Source of the DNA: Calothrix sp. FI2-JRJ7 | Lineage (GTDB): Bacteria > Cyanobacteriota > Cyanobacteriia > Cyanobacteriales > Nostocaceae | Assembly (NCBI GenBank): GCA_019359675.1 | Contig: JAHHGX010000020.1 | Span: 1-64,000, forward strand | Length of the DNA: 64,000 nucleotides | Direction: 5' to 3' | Shown here: in pieces, positions 9,084 through 17,428 of the stretch | Layout of the letters: the number at the start of each line of letters is the position of its first letter | Numbering within the stretch: the first letter of the stretch is position 1 | Notes under the pieces: model-generated | The model's input: the letters and a program-made list of their open reading frames with translations, nothing else | Told to the model about the DNA's origin: nothing | Database searches by the model: none | Made by a program: the position numbers and the translations under genes

Positions 9084-10055
9084 ATGTCTTCTTTAGTTGT
9101 TACTTATAGTCCTGCTTATACGATAGTTCCTACTTATGAGTGCTTTAATAGATGTAGCTATTGTAACTTTCGTGCTGAACCTGACAAAAGTCCTTGGATG
9201 AGTTTAAGTCATGCAGGGAGCATATTTAAAAGATTAAAAGCACAATTTGATACAGAAAATGTATGTGAAATCTTGATACTCAGTGGTGAAGTTCATCCTC
9301 AGTCGGCACGGCGCCAAGCTTGGTTTGAGCGGATATACGAGCTATGTGAGTTGGCACTTAGCATGGGCTTTTTGCCGCACACGAATGTGGGGCCATTGAG
9401 CTTTGACGAAATGCAGAAGCTTAAGCAAGTCAACGTTTCAATGGGATTAATGTTAGAACAGCTAACCCCTGAACTCTTAAAAACTGTCCATAAGCAGGCG
9501 CCGAGTAAACTGCCATCTAAAAGACTGCAACAATTACAATGGGCAGGAAAGTTAAAAATTCCTTTTACAACGGGTTTGCTACTGGGGATTGGTGAAACCG
9601 AACGAGATTGGTGGGACACATTAGAAGCAATTGCTCAAATTCATTTGGACTACCACCACATCCAAGAAGTTATTTTACAACCTCATAGTCCTGGACAAGA
9701 CCAAAGCTTTAATGCACCACCTTTTAATCCCCGTCAGCTACCATATGTAATTTCCCAAGCACGAAAAATTTTGCCTGTTGATATTACTATCCAAATTCCT
9801 CCCAATTTAGTTCAAGACTCGCAGTGGTTAATTGCTTGTATCGAAGCAGGAGCAACAGATTTAGGTGGAATTGGACCAAAAGACGAAGTAAACCCAGATT
9901 ACCCACATTTACAAAAAAATGGCTTAGAACGAATATTACAGCCTACAAACTGGCGCCTGAAACCACGATTACCCATTTACCCGCAGTTTGATGTTTGGTT
10001 AAATCGACATTTACAGACGGCGGTTGCAAAATGTAGAGACACTCTGAGTATTTAA
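9084..10055 (+). CDS. cofG: 7,8-didemethyl-8-hydroxy-5-deazariboflavin synthase subunit CofG
   Basis: 323 residues. The radical SAM motif C-x3-C-x2-C is at C20, C24 and C27 (TYECFNRCSYCNFR), close to the N-terminus as in CofG. Together with CofH it makes the deazaflavin F0, used in cyanobacteria as the antenna chromophore of DNA photolyase. The rest of the radical SAM barrel is present (LSGEVHP, GLLLGIGETERD, VILQPHSPG, GGIGPKDEVNPD). Length is normal for the cyanobacterial one-subunit form. It follows the LuxR gene; cofH is not in the window. Confidence 0.92.
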   Translation: MSSLVVTYSPAYTIVPTYECFNRCSYCNFRAEPDKSPWMSLSHAGSIFKRLKAQFDTENVCEILILSGEVHPQSARRQAWFERIYELCELALSMGFLPHTNVGPLSFDEMQKLKQVNVSMGLMLEQLTPELLKTVHKQAPSKLPSKRLQQLQWAGKLKIPFTTGLLLGIGETERDWWDTLEAIAQIHLDYHHIQEVILQPHSPGQDQSFNAPPFNPRQLPYVISQARKILPVDITIQIPPNLVQDSQWLIACIEAGATDLGGIGPKDEVNPDYPHLQKNGLERILQPTNWRLKPRLPIYPQFDVWLNRHLQTAVAKCRDTLSI

Positions 10056-10638
10056 TCTTTATAAAATATTTATAAAAATAGTTGTAATTAATTACCATTT
10101 ACTGGTACTAATTTATGCAAAGTCATTAATAATACATAGGTTATTTGCTAGTTGTAAAAAAAAATACAGACAGTGATGCTGCTTTTGCAACATAATATCA
10201 GGGTTTGTTTATATTGACAGTAGAAAAAATCAAAAATTCCGGAAGTACTCTTTTTTGAATTGAAGTTAACAATATTAGTTTGTCATTCTGAGCGTCGAGT
10301 TTTTATCTCGTAAAGATGCCAAATGTGAATCACCTACCCGAAAGCTGTGTTGGCGGGCACAAGTAGGGCCAGTCATAAAGCGATACTCCTATAGAAGAGT
10401 AACGGGTATACCCATAACAGTCCTAAGACAAGTTATTTATCTTTCAAAGGAGAGGTGTTAACAATTAAGTCTAGAGGTATCTTTAAAAACGCGAGGCTTT
10501 AAGTAAGTAAGGCTTATACAATCACAAAATAAGCCTTGATGTATAAAAAATAATGTATAAGCCTGCTCATAGAAGTAGGTGTATTTTCGCTGAAAAAACT
10601 TATAAAACAACAACAAATTTGAACGTAGGGCGAGAAGT
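10056..10638. other. Long intergenic region with a possible structured leader RNA
   Basis: No gene is supported. Between about 10290 and 10415 there is a cluster of nested complementarities: CGAG/CTCG (10296-10310), CCTACCCG pairing with CGGG...GTAGG (10333-10367), TACTC/GAGTA (10384-10401) and the palindrome GGGTATACCC (10404-10413). AAAGGAGAGG follows at 10446. I cannot match this to a known riboswitch. A short frame (10553-10747) overlaps the TPR gene and looks like a shadow. Confidence 0.4.
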
Positions 10639-11307
10639 ATGCTTAATGCTGGTGAAGAACATTTTGATATGTTGGCTTATGATACTAAGGTATTGCCAGC
10701 GCAAACCGACAACCACATATTATGGTGTTGCCATGCTGAAGCACTAGATGATTTGGGACAGTATAAAGATGCTGTAAAAGCTTATAGACAAGCATTAAAA
10801 ATCAAATCAGACTATAAAGATGCCTGGATAGGTCTAGGTGCAGTGCTTTGCGACAAGCTTGAAGACTACTCTGAAGCGTTAACGTGTTTTGAAAATGCTT
10901 TGCGAATCAACTATTTAGATGATTTTGCTTGGTACAATCGCGGTAACGTACTAGAAAACTTAGAACGTTATGAAGATGCGCTTGCTTGCTACGACATCGT
11001 ATTGAAACTCAACCCTGATGATGAGAACACCTGGTACAGTCGTGGTTGGCTACTGTACGAAATGGGAGACTTGCAAGCAGCCATAGCATCCTATGACCAA
11101 TCATTAAAATTTAAGCCAAATGATGACTCTACATGGTACAACAAAGCTTGCTGTCATGCAGTACTAGGTGATGTTGAACTCGCTATTGATTCTTTGCAGC
11201 AAGCAATTCAACTTAGTCCAAACCAATATCGTCATTTAGCCAAAACTGAAGCTGAATTTGATGAAATTCGCGACCACGCTCGTTTTCAGAAGTTAATCAA
11301 CCCCTAA
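10639..11307 (+). CDS. Tetratricopeptide repeat protein
   Basis: 222 residues, about five TPR units from residue 30 to 200 (for example ALACYDIVLKLNPDDENTWY, AIASYDQSLKFKPNDDSTWY). It ends with the cyanobacterial TPR cap F-x-EIRDHARFQKLI. There is no signal peptide or enzymatic domain. TPR arrays mediate protein-protein binding; the partner is unknown. It is followed 111 bases later by a longer TPR protein with the same cap (IRDDARFQSII), which suggests a local duplication. The start ATG follows a GAGAAGT sequence. Confidence 0.85.
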   Translation: MLNAGEEHFDMLAYDTKVLPAQTDNHILWCCHAEALDDLGQYKDAVKAYRQALKIKSDYKDAWIGLGAVLCDKLEDYSEALTCFENALRINYLDDFAWYNRGNVLENLERYEDALACYDIVLKLNPDDENTWYSRGWLLYEMGDLQAAIASYDQSLKFKPNDDSTWYNKACCHAVLGDVELAIDSLQQAIQLSPNQYRHLAKTEAEFDEIRDHARFQKLINP

Positions 11308-11418
11308 AATAGGCGCCCAACTTATAGTATATGCGCCCTCGATCCGTAGGATAGGTGTCCCGCCTGTCCTACTATTAGTTAGAATTGGAATTGACCGTCA
11401 AAGCTACCACATTACACA

Positions 11419-12789
11419 ATGTCGTCAAATTCTAACGAACACGAGCAGCAATCCGCAAACTACGGTGATCATTATTTGGGTTGGTTAAATCGTGGTTTAG
11501 GGTTAATGGAATCAGAAGACTACGACGCAGCAATAGTGGCATTTGACCAAGTACTACAAATCCAGCCAAACAATCATGACGTTTGGTATCAAAGAGGTTT
11601 AGCTTTTGAAGAACTAGGACAATACGAAGAAGCCATAGTTAGTCTGTGTAAGGCATGGGAACTAAAACCTGACTTAGACTGTGCTTACGAATTGTTAGAT
11701 ACTTTACTTTGGGAATTAAACCGTTACGAAGAAGCCGCACAGAGCTGCGAAAAAGCCGCACAAGCTTTATATTTATTAAATTTTAACAAAAAAGCTGTTC
11801 TATATTACCGAAAAGCCGCAGATGCATGGGAACAACTTGGTAATGATGAAAAAATAGTTGCTTGCTATGACAAAGCTTTAGAATTAGTATACGACGATGC
11901 AGAACTTTGGCGAGCTAGAGCAAATATTCTACAGCGTTTGCACAAATATACAGAAGCGATTGAAAGCATTAATAAATCTTTAGAAATTCAGCCAAACGAC
12001 TACGAAGTATGGTATTTACGAGGAAATATATATCTTGACTTAGGTAGTTATCAAGATGCAGTTGCCAGTTACGATAAATCTTTAGAACTTAATCAATATT
12101 ACGATACATGGAATAATCGAGGTCTTGCCTTAGAAAAACAGGGTTGTTACGAACAAGCCGTAGCTTCTTATGATAAAGCAATTGAAGAAAATCCAGATTA
12201 TTTTGTAGCTTGGCAAAATCGTAGTTATCCCCTTAACAAATTAGAACGCTTTGACGAAGCACAAACGAGTCGTAACACAGCTTTTGTACTGCAAAGGCGC
12301 CCGCTTGGTAATCAACTTAGTAATTCAGGACGTTACGAGGAAGCCATAGAAATTTATAACCAAATTACAGATATAAAGCAAGATGATTATTTAGCTTGGT
12401 ATTATAAAGGTACAGCATTAGAAAAACTTCAGCGTTACGAAGACGCTATATATTGTTACCACCAGACAATTAAATATAAACCTGACTATTACAGCGGTTG
12501 GTACAGTTTAGGTCTTCTATTTATGAATATGAATAAATTAGAAAAAGCTTTAGCATCTTTTAATGAAGTGATGAAACTACACCCGTCTTACTACTCATAT
12601 GATTATCAACTATATTATAACCAAGCTCGCTGTCTAGCTTTATTAAATAAAAAAGACCTAGCACTAGAATCTCTACAAAAAGCCGTCAATATTAACCGTT
12701 ACGAGTGTCCAAGAAAGGCAAAAAGTGAAGCTGCCTTTGCTAGTATAAGAGATGACGCACGGTTTCAATCTATAATTGGGAAAACATAA
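11419..12789 (+). CDS. Long tetratricopeptide repeat protein
   Basis: 456 residues made almost wholly of TPR motifs, about eleven units, many of the pattern YDKALE-x-P-x-W-x-RG. It closes with SEAAFASIRDDARFQSIIGK, the same cap as the preceding TPR protein. Around residue 285-300 (TAFVLQRRPLGNQLSNSGRYEEA) one repeat is irregular and coincides with a GGCGCC site, which hints at an internal join or a lost unit. Cytoplasmic and probably a scaffold; function unknown. Confidence 0.85.
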   Translation: MSSNSNEHEQQSANYGDHYLGWLNRGLGLMESEDYDAAIVAFDQVLQIQPNNHDVWYQRGLAFEELGQYEEAIVSLCKAWELKPDLDCAYELLDTLLWELNRYEEAAQSCEKAAQALYLLNFNKKAVLYYRKAADAWEQLGNDEKIVACYDKALELVYDDAELWRARANILQRLHKYTEAIESINKSLEIQPNDYEVWYLRGNIYLDLGSYQDAVASYDKSLELNQYYDTWNNRGLALEKQGCYEQAVASYDKAIEENPDYFVAWQNRSYPLNKLERFDEAQTSRNTAFVLQRRPLGNQLSNSGRYEEAIEIYNQITDIKQDDYLAWYYKGTALEKLQRYEDAIYCYHQTIKYKPDYYSGWYSLGLLFMNMNKLEKALASFNEVMKLHPSYYSYDYQLYYNQARCLALLNKKDLALESLQKAVNINRYECPRKAKSEAAFASIRDDARFQSIIGKT

Positions 12790-12812
12790 ATTTATATGAA
12801 CGTAAATTATTA

Positions 12813-12877
12813 GGTAGGGTGCGTGACGCCACGAAGAAATTTCAACGTAGCGACAATACTTGTAGCGTCACGCACCA
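12813..12877. repeat. Dispersed inverted repeat with GTGCGTGACGC ends
   Basis: About 65 bases bounded by GGTAGGGTGCGTGACGC and GCGTCACGCACC, in inverted orientation. A second copy with the same ends but a different centre lies at 24359-24423, and a degraded copy lies at 59803-59873. The structure resembles a small non-autonomous element. A minus-strand frame over this copy is not a gene. Confidence 0.8.
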
Positions 12878-12946
12878 AATCATTTGCGAAATCTTGTTTA
12901 TAAAGCAAAGGATGTCGAGCAACCGACGAGTCAAGGAAAAACAAAA

Positions 12947-13114
12947 ATGTCGCTTCAGGAAATCGCCAAGTTACCTTTAGAAGAGCGTCATAAATTAATT
13001 GCACCATACGTCGCAGCTATGGCAGAAGATTTTTTAAATGACTCAGAATTAACGGAATTCTCTGTCCTAGATCTAGAAGACTGGCAACGGATGATGAACG
13101 GATGTAACGGATAG
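12947..13114 (+). CDS. Small antitoxin-like protein
   Basis: 55 residues from the ATG at 12947 (MSLQEIAKLPLEERHKLIAP). The frame is open further upstream but without family-like sequence. The pattern LPLEERHKLIAPYVA...AEDF...DSELTEFSVLDLEDW resembles the small type II antitoxins that precede PemK/MazF or PIN toxins in cyanobacteria. No toxin follows. The gene runs straight into an inverted repeat, which supplies the last codons (MMNGCNG), so a downstream toxin may have been lost. Orphan antitoxin is an inference. Confidence 0.5.
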   Translation: MSLQEIAKLPLEERHKLIAPYVAAMAEDFLNDSELTEFSVLDLEDWQRMMNGCNG

Positions 13115-13185
13115 GTAGTTTTAAATAGGAATATATAAGCTTTTGTAACGAATAACTCATCCGCTACATCCGTTGTATCCGTTGC
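13084..13185. repeat. GCAACGGAT/ATCCGTTGC inverted-repeat element, copy 1
   Basis: About 102 bases. The left end is GCAACGGATGATGAACGGAT and the right end ATCCGTTGTATCCGTTGC, so the termini are inverted and each contains short tandem CGGAT-type heptads. The core includes GATAGGTAGTTTTAAATA. A closely related copy in opposite orientation is at 50472-50579, and a one-sided piece lies near 60625-60657. Both full copies overlap the 3' end of a gene. Confidence 0.75.
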
Positions 13186-13457
13186 AAACTAATCTATCGT
13201 ATTTAATGGTATCTTAATCTACTACCTATATACTGAATTACAAGGATTGGCGCCAATCACGAATAAAAAACAATTACATAAAGAAAAGTACCTAGTAGGG
13301 GTGTATTTACTTAAAAACCCTCAAATTTAGGCGCCTACTAATATACAACAAACACAAAAAAGCATTCAAGAACTTATAAATATAAACTGTAACGCAAGGT
13401 TTCTTACTTCTTTGTGTTCTTTGTGGTTATTCAACTAAACTTCAACCCCAAAATAAC
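13186..13457. other. Intergenic stretch upstream of the nuclease/phytase gene
   Basis: Together with the repeat before it this makes a gap of about 340 bases. It contains two GGCGCC sites (13250, 13330) and a GTGTTCTTTGTGGTTATT-type dispersed repeat near 13420. No gene and no clear promoter are visible. Confidence 0.4.
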
Positions 13458-16436
13458 ATGGCAACAACAATTACTCAGTGGAATTTCAACTCACCAATAC
13501 CCGATAGCGCAACTAATACAGGAACTACAAACCCTGTTACAGGTACAGGAACAGCGACTATATCTATAAATAATCCCTCGACAGGCGCCCAACTTGGTAG
13601 TACAACTTCACAAAATATCACTATCACTGATAATGACTTTACCAGCATTCGCATTCACGATATCCAAGGTAGTAGTCAGATATCACCGTTAGTTAATCAA
13701 ACGGTAAATAACGTCGAAGGTATTGTGACGCGTGTTCTGACTGGTTCGAGTCGCGGTTTTTGGATGCAAGACCCAAACCCTGACAATAATAATGCCACTT
13801 CCGAAGGTATTTTTGTTTTCTTGGGTAACTCAACTACCGCTACACCAACTGTAGGACAATCTGTAAGAGTAACGGGAAGAGTCAATGAGTTTCGACCGGG
13901 TAATAATGCGAATAACTTAACTACTACCCAAATTAATGCTAGCGGTTCCGGCGCCTCAGTTACACAAATTGCAACACTTGGAACAATTACTCCTACTGTT
14001 CTTGGTGCAAATGGTCGCGCGATACCTAATACAGTTATTCAAAATGACTTTACCGCAACAGGTAATGTTGAAACGGGTGGAGACTTTGACCCGGTAACAG
14101 AAGGTATTGACTTCTACGAAAGTTTGGAAGGAATGCTTGTCCAAGTTAATAATGCTGTTGCGACAAGTCCAACCAATGATTTTGGTGAGATTTGGATTTT
14201 AGCTTCGGATGGCGCCAACGCGACAGGAAGAACATCACGCGGTAGCAGTTTAATTTCTCCTAGCGACTTTAATCCAGAACGTATTCAAATCGACGATACT
14301 TTATTTACTTTTGGCAATTCTCCTCAAGTTAATGTCGGCGCCACCTTTGGTACAATCACAGGTGTAGTTAGTTACGAGTTTAATAACTACGAAGTTCTAC
14401 CCACTTCACTTAACGTTACTTCACCTGGTTCTTTGACTAGAGAAACTACTAACTTAACAGGTGATGCAAATAACCTTACAGTTGCTGCATTCAACGTTGA
14501 GAACTTAGACCCCAACGATGCAGACGGGGATACAGATATTGCAAGCGGTAAATTTACAGCTTTAGCAAATAATATAGTTAACAATCTCAAATCACCCGAC
14601 ATTATCAGCTTAGAAGAAATTCAAGATAGTACAGGTTCTGCCAACGATGGTGTAGTTGATGCTGCTCAAACTTATAATACTTTGATTGCAGCAATTCAAG
14701 CAGCAGGTGGTCCAACATATACATTCCGTCAAGTAAACCCAGAAAATAATCAAGATGGAGGTCAACCTGGAGGTAATATTCGCGTTGGTTTCTTATATAA
14801 TCCCACGCGCGTTAGTTTTGTAGACCGTTCGAGTGCAACATCTACATCCAACACCAATATTAACAACGTAGCTGGTAATCCTGAACTATCCGCAAGTCCT
14901 GGTCGTCTTGTAGATACAGACTTATCAGATGGAGATGCATTTGCAAGTAGTCGCAAACCATTAGTTGGTGAGTTTGTATTCCAAGGACAAACAGTATTCG
15001 TCATTGGCAACCACTTCAACTCGAAAGGTGGAGACCAACCTTTATATGGACCCAACCAACCTCCAGTATTAACTACTGAAGCACAAAGGCGCCAGCAAGC
15101 GCAAATTGTCAATAACTTCGTAGATAACATTTTAGCGGTAAATGCCAACGCGAATATTATCGTTTTGGGAGATTTAAACGACTTTGAATTTTCCGAACCT
15201 CTCAATATATTGAAGGGAACACCAGGTGGAGCTGGCAACCCTGTATTAAGGAATTTGATTGACACTTTACCAGCAAACGAACGTTACACCTATAACTTCC
15301 AAGGAAATGCACAAGTTCTCGACCACATCTTGGTAAGTAACGGTTTGTTTAACAAGCTGAATGGTTATGATATTGTCCATATCAACTCAGAATTTGCCGA
15401 CCAACAAAGCGACCACGACCCATCAGTTGCAAGCTTTAATCTAACACCGCAACCTAAACTAAGCAGCTACCAATTTACTAACTTACCGAAGTTAGGAACA
15501 ACTATCACAGGTCGAGATATCTTTTTAGGTGGTTTCTCTGGGTTATCTTTCCAAGGAACTGCCGCAAATGGCAATCTTAAATTTGTCACTCATACAGACA
15601 GAGGACCCAACGGAGAAAACCAAGGCAACCTCCGACCATTCTTTTTGCCAAACTTCACTCCAGAATTAATTAACTTTGAAGTTAACCAAAACACTGGTGA
15701 AATTTCCATTACCAACCGCACCCAACTTCTACGTCAAGACGGTGTTACACCATTAACTGGACTTCCAAATATCCAAGCAGGCGCCAGAGGAACAGCATAT
15801 ACTGATGAAGTTGGTATTGATTTAAATGGTAACGTTCTCAAAAATGACCCATTAGGCGCCGACTTAGAAGGTATAGTTGTAGCTGAAAACGGTGATTATT
15901 GGATGGTCGATGAATACCGTCCAGCAATATACAACTTCGATAGAAACGGTAGATTGATTGACCGTTTTATTCCTGCTGGTGATGCTACAGATGCTAGTAA
16001 AAATGACGGCACATTCTACGGAACACCAAGTTTACCAGCCGTCTACGCACAAAGACGGAATAACAGAGGGTTTGAAGCGGTTGCTTTGGATGGTAACAAG
16101 CTTTATGCATTTATCCAAAGTGCTATCGATAACCCTGATGATGGTAATGATACAGTTTCTCGCAGTTCAAATAATCTGAGAATTCTCGAATTTGATATCG
16201 TTAGTAAAAAGGTAACAGGTGAATATCTATATTTATTAGATAACGTTACCACAGCAGATAAAATTGGCGATGCGGTTTCTTTGGGTAACGGAAAATTTGC
16301 CGTTGTTGAACGCGATGATAACAGTGATGTCAACGCTAAGAAACTAATTTACCAAATTGACTTAGCAGGCGCCACTAATATTAATGGTTTGACACCTACA
16401 GGTAAAACCATCGACCTGAGACACAACCTCACTTGA
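13458..16436 (+). CDS. Secreted nuclease plus phytase-like esterase, 3'-truncated
   Basis: 992 residues. Order: a short N-terminal piece joined to what looks like the tail of a Calx-beta repeat (TISINNPSTGAQLG...ITITDND, to about 57). An OB/ExeM-like region follows to about 300. Next is an endonuclease/exonuclease/phosphatase domain (LTVAAFNVENLDP, IGNHFNSKGGD, VLGDLNDFE, DHDPSVASF; about 325-665). Last is an esterase-like phytase domain (FLGGFSGLSFQG, DRGPNGEN, DEVGIDLNG, GFEAVALDGNKLYAF). Such proteins are exported and may scavenge nucleic acid and organic phosphate. The phytase domain stops abruptly at KTIDLRHNLT, where the DNA changes into an oppositely oriented antitoxin gene. The junction of N-terminal piece and Calx-beta tail suggests an internal deletion too. 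Confidence 0.8.
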   Translation: MATTITQWNFNSPIPDSATNTGTTNPVTGTGTATISINNPSTGAQLGSTTSQNITITDNDFTSIRIHDIQGSSQISPLVNQTVNNVEGIVTRVLTGSSRGFWMQDPNPDNNNATSEGIFVFLGNSTTATPTVGQSVRVTGRVNEFRPGNNANNLTTTQINASGSGASVTQIATLGTITPTVLGANGRAIPNTVIQNDFTATGNVETGGDFDPVTEGIDFYESLEGMLVQVNNAVATSPTNDFGEIWILASDGANATGRTSRGSSLISPSDFNPERIQIDDTLFTFGNSPQVNVGATFGTITGVVSYEFNNYEVLPTSLNVTSPGSLTRETTNLTGDANNLTVAAFNVENLDPNDADGDTDIASGKFTALANNIVNNLKSPDIISLEEIQDSTGSANDGVVDAAQTYNTLIAAIQAAGGPTYTFRQVNPENNQDGGQPGGNIRVGFLYNPTRVSFVDRSSATSTSNTNINNVAGNPELSASPGRLVDTDLSDGDAFASSRKPLVGEFVFQGQTVFVIGNHFNSKGGDQPLYGPNQPPVLTTEAQRRQQAQIVNNFVDNILAVNANANIIVLGDLNDFEFSEPLNILKGTPGGAGNPVLRNLIDTLPANERYTYNFQGNAQVLDHILVSNGLFNKLNGYDIVHINSEFADQQSDHDPSVASFNLTPQPKLSSYQFTNLPKLGTTITGRDIFLGGFSGLSFQGTAANGNLKFVTHTDRGPNGENQGNLRPFFLPNFTPELINFEVNQNTGEISITNRTQLLRQDGVTPLTGLPNIQAGARGTAYTDEVGIDLNGNVLKNDPLGADLEGIVVAENGDYWMVDEYRPAIYNFDRNGRLIDRFIPAGDATDASKNDGTFYGTPSLPAVYAQRRNNRGFEAVALDGNKLYAFIQSAIDNPDDGNDTVSRSSNNLRILEFDIVSKKVTGEYLYLLDNVTTADKIGDAVSLGNGKFAVVERDDNSDVNAKKLIYQIDLAGATNINGLTPTGKTIDLRHNLT

Positions 16437-16727
16437 ACCAATAAGACCGACTAAATCAGTTTGCGAAGTTCCACTAGCTTCCATAATATGTAGAAGAACT
16501 TGATGTGGTGTAGATTCTTTCATCGGACAATTCTCTGTTTCATAAGCTTCGATTAAGACTACCAGCAACTTATGTAAAGCTAATTCCTCTTTTGTACGAT
16601 TCTTTTTAAATGTAAGCTGTTCTGCTATTTTCAGTAAGCGTTGGTACTCTACCTCTGTTTCTATAGCAACAGGAGTAACTTCTGTTAATAAACTGTGATA
16701 AACACTTTGGTCAAAAGTAAGGGTCAT
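16362..16727 (-). pseudogene. higA: HigA-type antitoxin, C-terminally truncated
   Basis: The first about 103 residues match HigA-like antitoxins: EVEYQRLLKIAEQL, EELALHKLLVVLIEAYE, HQVLLHIMEASGTSQTDLVG and IGSSEVVSQ. In the family the text continues into the second half of the Xre helix-turn-helix. Here it diverges after GSSEVVSQ into sequence that is the antisense of the nuclease/phytase gene. Breakpoint about 16418-16425. The DNA-binding domain is therefore incomplete and repression is unlikely. The start overlaps the end of the HigB fragment, as in intact higBA operons. Confidence 0.75.
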
Positions 16728-16800
16728 TCTTCCACCTATCCTTGTTATACTCTGCGTGTGTTAAAAAATACTTGTAGTAAATCATCTGGGTTTCATAGGA
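16711..16800 (-). pseudogene. higB: C-terminal remnant of a HigB-type toxin
   Basis: Too short for a normal ORF call. Minus-strand frame ending in TGA at 16711-16713 reads YETQMIYYKYFLTHAEYNKD then RWK. The pattern Y-x-LTH-x-EYDK-x-W is the C-terminus of HigB/RelE mRNA interferases. It lies directly before, and overlaps, the HigA start. Homology ends near 16800, where a TPR coding fragment on the other strand begins. The catalytic body of the toxin is absent. Confidence 0.65.
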
Positions 16801-17122
16801 TTACTATCAAGCGTGGTACAGCTTGGGCAAGGCGCTACGTAATTTGAAAAAATTTGAGAAAGCGATAAAATCTTATGATAAAGCTATTAATATAAAACCT
16901 GACTACTATCAAGCTTGGAACAGTCGAGGTATAGCACTGAAGCAGTTAAGAAGATTCGAGGAAGCTATCGCTTCTTACGATAAAGCTATTGAAATAAAGC
17001 CTGACTTTTACGAAGCTTGGAATAATCGGGATAATGCATTACGTATTTTAGAGAGATTTGAGGAAGTCATAGCATCCGACTATCAAGTAGTGCAAGATAT
17101 GAGCTATCCTTATTTTTCTTAA
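16799..17122 (+). pseudogene. TPR protein fragment
   Basis: The open frame begins directly after a TAG at 16796-16798, already in mid-repeat (DYYQAWYSLGKALRNLKKFE), and holds three TPR units before degenerating into ASDYQVVQDMSYPYFS. The first canonical start (TTG, 16823) lies inside a repeat. The DNA units at 16870-16930 and 16975-17030 are near duplicates. I read it as a piece of a larger TPR gene inserted or left behind at the break in higB. Confidence 0.6.
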
Positions 17123-17359
17123 AGATGTCGAAAATTTGTAGCACGTAGCTCTCTAAATACTTCCTCTCCAGAAATGGGTACTACTTTACCTTGTTGAATA
17201 TCTTGAAGCCTTGCTTCGGCTTCTTCTGCCCAAGTGGAATCAACTTCAGCTTGGTTATGGGCATCAAGGCTTTTGAATAGGTGTGAGCGCGAGCATTGCT
17301 CTCAACCCAGGAGGCAAGGACAATGCTGCATCAAATACATCATCATAGGTACTATACAT
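17119..17359 (-). pseudogene. Frameshifted addiction-module antitoxin (PF09720-like)
   Basis: From the ATG at 17359 the frame reads MYSTYDDVFDAALSLPPGLR then AMLA, and soon hits TGA. One frame over, LFKSLDAHNQAEVDSTWAEE continues as AEARLQDIQQGKVVPISGEE, VFRELRA and a TAA at 17119-17121. Joined, these make a complete small antitoxin of the putative addiction module family (the ALSLPP-x-LR, W-x-EA-x-R, G-x-V-x2-I pattern) with one frameshift near 17280. The cognate RelE-type toxin would follow but is missing. Confidence 0.7.
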
Positions 17360-17428
17360 AAATTTCCCACGATTTTCGAGTAAACTTTCTTAATATATTA
17401 ATTGAAGTAGCCAAGTTTAATCTAATTG

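Noticed and set aside
10290..10415. Cobalamin, c-di-GMP, glutamine or other known riboswitch
   Set aside because: None of the conserved core motifs of these classes could be matched by eye, so only an unassigned structured region is reported.
10553..10747. 64-codon frame overlapping the start of the first TPR gene
   Set aside because: Out of frame with the TPR gene, no recognisable protein pattern, and it covers a convincing start region.
12810..13007. Minus-strand frame over the GTGCGTGACGC repeat
   Set aside because: It is read from a dispersed inverted repeat plus the antisense of the antitoxin-like gene.
12800..13190. Possible insertion sequence, because of the two inverted-repeat elements
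   Set aside because: No transposase coding sequence lies between or near the ends. They are short non-coding repeats.
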